This document shows, one piece after another, positions 55,117 to 64,000 of a stretch of DNA of 64,000 nucleotides; the stretch's first letter is position 1, and every line of letters starts with the position of its first letter. Position numbers and translations under genes: made by a program. The notes under the pieces are model-generated. The model made no database searches. It had not been told where the DNA came from and saw only the letters and a program-made list of their open reading frames with translations. The DNA is taken from NCBI GenBank assembly GCA_027919835.1, contig JANVFP010000006.1:1550001-1614000 (forward strand). The letters run 5' to 3'. Source of the stretch: Lentinula raphanica (taxonomy: Eukaryota; Basidiomycota; Agaricomycetes; Agaricales; Omphalotaceae).

Positions 55117-57917
55117 TGTTAGGGTCGTGCCAGATAGGGTCGGAGGGGTCTGGAGATTCCGGAGTCGGACCTAGTAGGTCCTGAGATCGGACTTAGAAAG
55201 TACCGAGCAGGTAGATAAGTGTACAAGACCCTACGGAAGGTTGCGGGACTTGGTGCTGTTATTGACCAACACCTTCTACTTGCTGCATGTCCCTGAGGGT
55301 ATGTGACGAATGTAAGGATCCAATAGGACCGTCGGACCGTGGGAAAGTCGGAGTCGGAGTCGGAGTCGGACTAAACAAAGAGTCAAACGGACTAGACGTG
55401 AAGGCAGAGGTTGTACTAGAGAGGACTGAAACTAGTACCAGAGGTAACTAGGTCGTACCCAAGTTGATTTTGAGGTTAAGCCTACAGTACAAACTACTAA
55501 GGCTTATATACCAGTCTCGGAGTAATCAAGTTCCGAGGCTGTCAAGTAATTAACAATAACTATTGTAAAGTCATAACAAAAGAATGAATGTACTTATTGT
55601 AAAATGAAAGACAATAAGAATGATAAGCATAAAGACAATAAGAATGATAAGCATAAAGACAATAAGGACTGTGGCTGTGCCTCCGAATCGGATCGGAGTT
55701 ACACACTAATGAGCAAGCAAACACTAAGTACAAGCTCCGGAGTCGGAGCCATCGGAGCCATTGGAGTAGAAATAACAAACATAAAATGAGTGTGAGGGTA
55801 TTAGGGAGGGGTCTGGATCAGAATCGGATCAGAATCGGATCGGAGTCGGAGGTATGAATATAACAGTATCTCCTTGTTAGGCTTGAGCCCTCGAAAGCCT
55901 ATAAGTGAGTCAGAGTGTATAAGGGCAAAAACAAAACAAGTAGAACAGAAAAAACAAAGTTGGGTCCGGAGTATCAGAGTGATAGGATCCAAGAAGGTGC
56001 CAAAGGAAGGAGCAAACATAGAAATCCAAAATCTAAATACCACTGCAAAGGTTTTACTCAAAAATGAGTAACAAAAACTGTACACTTCCGAAGAATGCAC
56101 AAAAGGTGATGGAAGTCCATCCAAGAGGTTCCGACAACTCCGAAATCGGAGCCGTCGGAGTAGCCAAGGCATAAGAAAAACAAACAGAAGGGGCCGATCA
56201 GTATTTGTTACAAGCTACCGAAGGTCAACGGACCAGAAGTGGGAGTTGAAACTATAATCAAGCCTATAATGTAAGAATTTCTAACAGAGGGGCAGTGCAT
56301 ATGAAGAAGATGAAAACAAAGGGTGAGTGGCACAGAAAAATCTCGGAAACATCGGACATAAGTGACCCAAAACAACAGAATGAGCAAATATAACAAACAA
56401 TGAATGAACAGGGGGAAAATAACAGAAAAAGGTCAGATTTGAATGAACAAAAACATAAGAAATAAAGGACATAACAAACAGAGGTTAAACAGACAATAAA
56501 AATCGGAGTAAAGTCGGACTAAAATCGGAGTCGGACCGGAGTAGGACCGGAGCAACATTGGAAACAATAAAAACAAACCAGAACACAAGCAGGAAACAAG
56601 AAGAACACAAAAACTTAGCCTGAAAATGCCTCGGAGCAAGTCTAATACCAGTCCGAGTCATTTCCTACATCTTCATCGGAGCCCTCAGCATCTGATTGGT
56701 CTGAGTTCTCCTCATCCGAGGAGTCAGTGGTTTGACCCCGGAGCCTAGGACAATTGGCTCGGAAATGGTCTCCACCACAGTAGAAGCAAAGAGCCATTCT
56801 CCAGCGCCTTTCTCTCTCTTCTGGAAGTAACCTTCCATCGGATCCGAGTATAGGTCTGGAATCTGACTCAGAATCCTCGGAATCGGAGGAAACATCAGTC
56901 GGAGGACTGGAGTTATTGGAATCGGAGTAGTTTGAGGGTTGATTATTGGAATCGGAGTTGTAGGAGTTGTAATCGGAGGAACCGTCGGAAACGTCGGAGC
57001 CAGCATCGGAGGATGAGTCATTGACATCACCTTCGGAGCTGTCTGAGGAGGAATAGGTGTCCAGGAGGGAATGAGCATAGTCATAGAAAGTTTGAGCATC
57101 AGAGAGATCCATGACAGAAGTGAACAAGAACAGAATGTCGGAACAGCAAATAGAAAAGGATAACCTCGAAATACTGTTAGGGTCGTGCCAGATAGGGTTG
57201 GAGGGTTCCGGAGATTCCGAAGTCGGACCTAGTAGGTCCTGAGATCGGACTTAGGAAGTACCGAGCAGGTAGATAAGTGTACAAGACCCTACGGAAGGTT
57301 GCGGGACTTGGTGCTGTTATTGACCAACACCTTCTACTTGCTGCGTGTCCCTGAGGGTATGTGACGAATGTAAGGATCCAATAGGACCGTCGGACCGTGG
57401 GAAAGTCGGAGTCGGAGTCGGAGTCGGACTAAACAAAGAGTCAAACGGACTAGACGTGAAGGCAGAGGTTGTACTAGAGAGGACTGAAACTAGTACCAGA
57501 GGTAACTAGGTCGTACCCAAGTTGATTTTGAGGTTAAGCCTACAGTACAAACTACTAAGGCTTATATACCAGTCTCGGAGTAATCAAGTTCCGAGGCTGT
57601 CAAGTAATTAACAATAACTATTGTAAAGTCATAACAAAAGAATGAATGTACTTATTGTAAAATGAAAGACAATAAGAATGATAAGCATAAAGACAATAAG
57701 GACTGTGGCTGTGCCTCCGAATCGGATCGGAGTTACACACTAATGAGCAAGCAAACATTAAGTACAAGCTCCGGAGTCGGAGCCATCAGAGCCATCGGAG
57801 CTATAAAAGCCATTGGAGTAGAAATAACAAACATAAAATGAGTGTGAGGGTATTAGGGAGGGGTCTGGATCGGAATCGGATCGGAATCGGATTGGAGTCG
57901 GAGGTATGAATATAACA
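55117..57917 (-). mobile_element. Gag-only LTR retrotransposon, copy B, TSD AGCTG
   Basis: 2,801 bp with LTRs at 55117-55865 (749 bp) and 57175-57917 (743 bp), ends TGTTAGGG...TATAACA, duplication AGCTG (55112-55116, 57918-57922). The two LTRs share variants not found in copy A (for example AGATAAGTGTACAAGACC), so this is an independent insertion. The left LTR has one extra 18-bp-type unit (AATGATAAGCATAAAGAC) near 55,620. The interior is the same as copy A, with one gag-like gene. Confidence 0.92.
56642..57112 (-). CDS. Gag-like zinc-knuckle protein of LTR copy B
   Basis: 156 residues from MDLSDAQTFYDYAHS to GNDSDWY, colinear with copy A and differing at only a few positions (for example LLDTY for LPDTY, QPSNYSDSNNSS for QPSDYSDSNNSG). 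The knuckle CFYCGGDHFRANCP and its C-X2-C-X3-H-X4-C spacing are unchanged. The frame is intact despite independent divergence, which supports a functional product. Confidence 0.75.
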   Translation of the reverse strand: MDLSDAQTFYDYAHSLLDTYSSSDSSEGDVNDSSSDAGSDVSDGSSDYNSYNSDSNNQPSNYSDSNNSSPPTDVSSDSEDSESDSRPILGSDGRLLPEERERRWRMALCFYCGGDHFRANCPRLRGQTTDSSDEENSDQSDAEGSDEDVGNDSDWY

Positions 57918-58852
57918 AGCTGCTGATGTGAGTAGCTACTCTCCTTATATGTCAACTCTATTCTCATACCACTGAAGCAGGGAGGCAATGATGAAACAGC
58001 TAACAAAAATGATAGTAATGCCTACCCTGTAGCAGATGTCATTGTTGTCAAACAAAACAATGTCAAGGACCTTGTGGACTGCCTGGCTAGATATCAATTC
58101 GTCTTCTCAGTCACTTTGCAGGCTGAAGATAGAAGCATATTCAAGGAGGTATATTCTTTCCTCCATGATGAGATTCTTAGTTACATCTCATTTCTTGTCA
58201 GCATTGTACTCACCTACCCCAGGGTGTCAATCGGTAAATTTGGGTGGTATGTTGGTGATACCATCACTAAAGCTTGCAAGGATGGCCATATCAGACTCGA
58301 AAAGCCCTTTGAATTCAACAAACATGTGCCTGCCCTCAATCACTGCACAAGCTTCTTGGAGTGTACTAGCTTCAGGAATTATCTCAACCAGATCATGAAG
58401 GTCTACCTTTACCTTGAGAGTGGCTATCTATTCATCTGTGTGTAAAAAGCACTGTATTTTCTGAGAACGGTTCTGTTGATTCTTTGATTTCTTACAGGTC
58501 CTTCAGGATCTTCTATGTACTTGCAGGGACATCCCTGTGTTAGGCTTAAATTGTTCTACAAGTGAACTATTGCATATAGATTTTGCCATGAAGACTCAGA
58601 GAATCCTCAGATTCAGTGCTTGCCACTCTGTTCATCTGAACGGATGTACATCCTTCATCACCTGTCAGGAATCAGACAAATTCACCTTAATTCCAGAACA
58701 AATCATACACTTTTCACTTGAAATTCCAACACTTTCTGAGGCTTCAAGATTATCTGATAATCATGGCTTACTTTCAACCAAATCCTTTGATAACAATTAC
58801 AAAAAAACATGGAAATATTGAAAATAACTTTCAAGCATATGTGGAAACGCAC
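57918..58852. other. Interval with an unrecognised coding-like stretch
   Basis: From about 58,020 a frame reads ADVIVVKQNNVKDLVDCLAR then YQFVFSVTLQAEDRSIFKEV, and another exon-like part PFEFNKHVPALNHCTSFLEC. It may be a relic of a transposon gene. I cannot name it. Confidence 0.35.
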
Positions 58853-59036
58853 TGTAGTGCGAAACATTCACGTTCAGAACAAGTTGAGAGGACCACAGTC
58901 TATTCGAGAAGACGAGATATAAGTAGAGCTCTAGCGTAATCGTAGAAGAAGAAAAGAAGATACTCCCCGAGAGGGAGTTAGAAGGATTTATATACTATGC
59001 ACGTGGTTTGTAATATTAGTAAGCGGCACGTTTACA
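58853..59036 (-). repeat. 3' LTR of a Ty3/gypsy chromovirus
   Basis: 184 bp, TGTAGTGCG...CGTTTACA. On the minus strand it follows the purine tract GGACGGGTGGGGA (59037 on) at the end of the pol remnant. The partner 5' LTR is not in the window. Confidence 0.65.
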
Positions 59037-59145
59037 TCCCCACCCGTCCAAAAACACGTCCAGTCTTGAGGCAGGGGACCTAAAAAATTTTTGTCAGTTA
59101 CGGGGCTCTGCGCCTGCTTCACCTACAGACAGGAAAAAAACCAAG

Positions 59146-61488
59146 CTAAATGGTAGCCGCAAGTTCGTCATGGTAGGCTTCAAGAATTTCCCGGTTTGAA
59201 TGGTTCAACCGGTCACCCAGCGAAGCTGGTTTAGAGAAGGATGCAAGGAATCTGAGGTTCGGTGTACAGCTACCGTGCTCTTCCCATACTTCTCCCAGTT
59301 CTTGCCACAAGGGACTGAGGTCTACAGTGTCCCATAGTGGATTGTGGGTGAGTTTGAGGACATGTATCAGGTTGTCATCCAGCTCTGTAGGCTTGGGTGT
59401 GAACACTTTTGGGCGTTTTACCAATTCTTCGGGGCCATCGCCACCAGCACGGGCCCAGTCGTCAAGGCATTTGCAGTCTTTTAATTCAGAATAGGGAAGC
59501 CATCGGTCTTTGCTAGGAGCTTGCCCAACCCAGCGGATCAAGAATTGCCAACCTCGACCCCGTCGACGTGAGTCGAGGACTCTCTCTATTTCATACTCGA
59601 CCTGACCATCAACGATCATTGGCGCAGGGCACAGACATTCTCAGGACGGGAACAATTTGGCGTCATTCGGAACATATCGTTTGAGGAGTTCAACGTGGAA
59701 CGAAAGAAAAAGCTGAGGGTGTGCGGGCATATCCAAGGTGTAATGCAAAGACTTGGGATGCGCTTTCACAACCTCATAAGGTCCATCAAAGCGAGGGAAA
59801 AATTTGGCCATGCGTAAGGCACCAGTTTTCTTGTACCCGCTGCGCCGATGGTAAGTGATCAGCATCACTCGATTGCCCACCTCGTAGATCTCGACAGGTC
59901 CACGATGGTGGTCCGCCTGATACGCTTGCACGACTTTGGCAAGCAATAAGGAGTCTTTCGTGTCAGCCTCCACAGTAGCCATCGAGCGGATGACATCTTC
60001 AGCGCGACGCTGGGACTGAGTCGCCAAAGAAGAAGAAGAAGGAATGAGCGGAGGGATTACGCATGGGCTCCGCCCGGTTTGCAGCTGGAACATGGAGTAA
60101 CCTGTTGAAGCATTAGTAGAATTTTTGATATCGAAACGAACCTTAGGTAGGGCCCTAACCCAACCCTTTTGATTACGTTTGACGTAAAAATGCAAGGACT
60201 GATTGATCGTTTTGTTAGAACCTTCACTAGAACCGTCGGTCTCTGGATGGTATGATGAGGACATCGCCAGTCGTATCCCTGTGATCTTGGCAAAATGTTT
60301 CCAGAATTCGGAAATGAAAAGCTTGTCGCGATCACTCACGATCTCATCGGGCAAGCCGTTGTTGCAATACCAGTGATCAAAAAATAAACGCGCAAATCCG
60401 GGTGCATCAATGTCGAGGCAACAAGGAACAATTTGTAGATCAGAACCTAAACAGTCGGTCATTGAGACGATACAATTGTATCCATCATCCTCAGGTAAGG
60501 GCCCGATGAAATCTATGCCCACACTGCTGCCACGCGCATCTGGGACAGGGAGCGGGTGTAAGGGACCTTTGGGAGACTTAGACGTACGATCCTTGTTACG
60601 TTGGCAGTCTTCACAACCAGGGATATACTTCTTGTATAGCGTAGAGCGCATCTTTGGCCAGTAATAAGATTTGGAGAGAAGTGCGAAAGTCTTGTCTCCA
60701 CCGAAATGACCACTTGAATCATGCGCTAGGTGGAAGAGATCTTCACGGATAGAGCCGACATCTGGAATGTAAAGCCGACCATTGACGAACCACAAGGAGT
60801 CCTGACGGGTGACATTGGGTACCAAGGATCTGCCATTTACGAGTTTGTGTATGAAAGGATCATCAGCGTAACCTGCCCGAATTTTGGCAAGCAGCTGCTG
60901 GTCAGCACGAAGAGATAAAACAGATGCACAAAGGAACGGGTTTTCTTTCCAAACCGAAACGCGGTCTCCGTCCTCGTCAGGGTCTGGCAATAAATCCTGT
61001 ATGCAAGGCTCGATGTTTGTTGGGTCGGAAGAGAGGGCACCACAGCGGATCCTGCTAGGGCATCAGCCACAGGATTGTCCTCCCCCTTGATATAAGCGAT
61101 CTCCAATTCGAATTGTGACAGCTCTTCCTGCCATCGTAGTTGCCTACGACTAAGTTCCTTCTGGGATGAGAAATTTTCGAGTGTTTTGTGCTAAAACTTC
61201 AATTCTCGAGCGAACCGCTGCCGCGATGTTGAAACGATAAGGAGCAACTGGCTCTGATTTAAAACAATTGGGGTATTTACAAACAAAATCTCGAAGTTCT
61301 GACAAAACCATATGTTTAGAAAGAATGATCTCCTCCCGCTTCAGCTCACGACGGAGCTTTGGGGGAGCAGGAGGTGGTAAAGAGCGAACAGGTACAGGAG
61401 GAGGACGGAAGAGATCGAAACCGGAGCGTTTATCGGTGACGGAACGAAACTGCAGCTGATACTGTAAAACTTTTGTAAAAAGTACCAA
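59146..61488 (-). pseudogene. Truncated Ty3/gypsy (chromovirus) pol
   Basis: Read on the minus strand. A pre-RT remnant (PPPVPVRSLPPPAPPKLRRE, 61,488-61,200) runs straight into the end of RNase H (HKTLENFSSQKELSRRQLRW, then IAYIKGEDNPVADALAG), so reverse transcriptase is deleted. A frameshift near 60,990 leads to integrase, with a zinc-binding HLAHDSSGHFGG...CEDCQRN, catalytic Asp in GIDFIGPL, Asp in IVSDRDKLF and Glu in DGSSEGSNK. Integrase ends LFPS at a TGA (59641-59643) and continues in frame into a chromodomain (EYEIERVLDSRRRGRGWQFL, IRWVGQAPSKDRWLPYSEL). It is inactive; the TGA looks like a CGA mutation. Confidence 0.85.
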
Positions 61489-61499
61489 TAAGTTATCGG

Positions 61500-62020
61500 G
61501 TACCTATTGCAAATAGTTGTGATAACCCAGAGGGGGTCCCGGAAATGGCTCCGGGGGGTGGTCATGCCTGTCACTACCTGTCACATATGGCTTATATTTA
61601 CTGTTTTGAGTAATTAATAATCATCCAGATATTAAATAAGCAGTACATTTTCAAAAAAACCCAAAAATTCATAAAAATTCATAAAAAACCTAAAATGGCC
61701 TGATTAGGTCAGATCAGGATATGTAAGCAAATGACCTCATATGATAAAAAATGATGTAGGGCTAATCTAGGTACTAAAAATAGCCCAAAAAATCACTAAA
61801 AATGCAAAAAATATTTAGGGATGGTATAAAGCCTATTGCATGCCCAGGCACATCAAAATTACCAAAAAAGGTAAAAATTGATTATGATCTCATCTTGTAG
61901 CAAAAAATCTGAAAAAAATCCTAAAAATAGTCAAAAAATTCAGGGGTGCCTTGTTGGCCCTGAAAATGCAAAATAAAAAAAAGACGCGACAAGGGTAAAA
62001 ATTTTCATCACTCCAAATCA
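61500..62020. repeat. AT-rich sequence at the edge of a large inverted repeat
   Basis: It opens with a GC-rich tip (CCCAGAGGGGGTCCCGGAAA) where the gypsy remnant stops, then becomes strongly A-rich. From 61,888 a unit (TAGCAAAAAATCTGAAAAAA...TTCAGGGGTGCCTTGTTGGC) begins that is repeated from 62,112, a tandem of about 220 bp. Confidence 0.5.
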
Positions 62021-64000
62021 TTCTAAATCCACTATACAGTCAGTATATATGATGTATATGCTATATTTAGCATCCTAGTATCTTTATTGGGCTAAAAATA
62101 GAACTTGATCTCATCTGATAGCAAAAAATCTGAAAAAATCATAAAAAATACTCAAAAATTCAGGGGTGCCTTATTGGCCCTGAAAATGCAAAATAAAAAA
62201 ATTTACACAACACAATTGAAAAACAACATCACTCCAAATTATACCAAATCCACTACACAGTCAGTATATATCATGTATATACTATTTATAGCACCCCTAG
62301 TACCCTCAATCACTTATATCACTCAAGAATCATACCAAACTGAATGATTTGGGGTATTAAATATATTGTACCTGATATTTTTAGCACACCTAGTACCCTT
62401 GATGACTCAGAACAATTTATATTACTCAATATGTTCAGTACACTTATCACTCATCAAACCTCACACATGAAAACTCATAACAGTACTTATAGTATGTATT
62501 ATACTTAACACAGTTGACAATGAAAATACTTAAAACAGTGTTGTCAGTCACTATACTTAACACACTTAACAGTCAAAAAGTCGGAACAATGTTACTTTAT
62601 ATATATAACACACTAATTGTTATACTATAACACACTCATAACAACGAGTTTTGGGCGCTTATGGGCGCTTATTTGGTGTTTTTGAGTCGAAATTCATTAA
62701 TAGCACACTCAATAATTTTTGTGTGGGCTCTATATTGTGTAAGGATGTTGTTTATATTGTACTACACTTGATACAATTCGGAGAACTCAAGATTACAGCT
62801 TTTGGGACTGGCTATATTGTGATCTTCTGTGATATAACAGTGTTTTATGTAAATGTCAATGCATACACCCATGTTATGAAGTCAAAGTGCTACTGGGTCA
62901 TGAGAAGAGTCATCCTACAACCTATTCTATGCTAACCCTATGTGATACAGCAAAGAGATTTGTAATGGGGGTCATTGAATATGACATCTATTGTTACATG
63001 TAAGTGTAGACATCTATAGTGTACATGAAACATGTACATGTATATCACAGAGTCCAATAGTCATAGTGAGTATCTGAACCATGTCCAGACACTTCTAGTA
63101 GACTGTAGGAGTGATTCCCTCATGAACCACCATCAGTATACTTGCATTACATGGACATATGCATTGACATTTATATAAAACACTGTTATATTTCAAAAGA
63201 TCACAATATAGCCAACCCCACAGGTTGAATTTTCGAGTTCTCTGAATTGTATCTAGAAGAATATGATATAGACAACATCCTGACACAGTATAGAGCCCAG
63301 ACAAACATTATTGAGTGTGCTATAATGATTTTCGACTCAAAAACACCAAATAAGCGCCCATAAGCGCCCAAAACTCGTTGTTATAAGTGTGTTATAGTAT
63401 AACAATGAGTGTGTTATGTATATAAAGTAACATTGTTCCAACTTTTTGACTGTTAAGTGTGTTAAGTATAGTGACTGACAACACTGTTTTAAGTATTTTC
63501 ATTGTCAACTGTGTTAAGTATAATACATATAAGTACTGTTATGAGTTTTAGTGTGTTAGGTTTGATGAGTGATAAGTGTACTGAACATATTGAGTAATAT
63601 AAATTGTTCTGAGTCATCAAGGGTACTAGGTGTGCTAAAAATATCAGGTACAATATATTTAATACCCCAAATCATTCAGTTTGGTATGATTCTTGAGTGA
63701 TATAAGTGATTGAGGGTACTAGGGGTGCTATAAATAGTATATACATGATATATACTGACTGTGTAGTGAATTTGGTATAATTTGAAGTGATGTTGTTTTT
63801 CAATTGTGTTGTGTAAATTTTTTTATTTTGCATTTTCAGGGCCAATAAGGCACCCCTGAATTTTTTGAGTATTTTTTATGATTTTTTCAGATTTTTTGCT
63901 ATCAGATGAGATCAAGTTCTATTTTTAGCCCAATAAAGATACTAGGATGCTAAATATAGCATATACATCATATATACTGACTGTATAGTGGATTTAGAAT
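62021..64000. repeat. Large imperfect inverted repeat running off the window
   Basis: The left arm (62021-62935) and right arm (63085-64000) are complementary end to end. The window's last bases GACTGTATAGTGGATTTAGA pair with the start of the left arm, and GAGTTTTGGGCGCTTATGGG at 62,646 pairs near 63,375. The spacer is about 150 bp. The outer parts are close to perfect, and similarity falls towards the centre. No credible gene is inside. It is probably part of a foldback-like transposon whose right end lies outside. Confidence 0.8.

Noticed and set aside
62651..62935. A 94-residue open frame in the left palindrome arm
   Set aside because: No motif, hydrophobic AT-driven composition, and its partner in the right arm is broken.

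Overview
The window is nuclear DNA of a filamentous fungus, almost certainly a mushroom-forming basidiomycete (Agaricomycetes). Three things point there. The housekeeping genes are broken by many introns of about 50-60 bp. Their products are standard fungal proteins. The repeat half carries KDZ (Kyakuja-Dileera-Zisupton) transposase, TET/JBP dioxygenase and chromovirus sequences, which are typical of this class.

Bases 1-14,248 are a compact gene block. In order: the 3' part of aspartate-semialdehyde dehydrogenase (+), COG4 of the Golgi tethering complex (+), the ESCRT-III subunit Vps2/CHMP2 (-), a CUZ1/ZFAND1-type AN1 zinc-finger protein (+), the AP-2 mu clathrin adaptor (-), a CDC50/LEM3 flippase subunit (+), GAR1 of the H/ACA snoRNP (-) and the peroxisomal AAA ATPase PEX6 (+). 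From Vps2 on, strands alternate. Divergent start codons lie only 57, 129 and 47 bp apart, so the pairs must share promoters. Four of the eight genes act in membrane trafficking, but nothing suggests a functional cluster.

Bases 14,249-64,000 are an island of mobile elements with no convincing host gene. A family of short and long elements with CATCAG...CTGATG termini recurs about 16 times and makes 2-bp target duplications of varied sequence. Two CACTG/CACACC-ended elements have 3-bp duplications. A hAT-like element (8-bp duplication) sits inside one long CATCAG element and is itself split by a gag-only LTR retrotransposon (5-bp duplication). A second full copy and a solo LTR of that retrotransposon follow. 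A foldback element with arms of about 600 bp encodes a small GIY-YIG-type protein.

The centrepiece is a complete 12.4-kb KDZ transposon (30,563-42,919) with inverted repeats of about 218 bp and a perfect 8-bp duplication. It carries an intact 998-residue transposase (four exons), a TET/JBP-type 2-oxoglutarate/Fe(II) dioxygenase with intact metal ligands but two apparent lesions, and three uncharacterised cargo genes. One cargo gene is split by a CATCAG element whose removal restores the frame exactly. An older TET/JBP relic lies just outside. The right end holds hAT transposase relics, a truncated Ty3/gypsy chromovirus and one arm-pair of a very large AT-rich inverted repeat that runs off the window.

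All calls come from reading the sequence and recognising families; no database search was possible.
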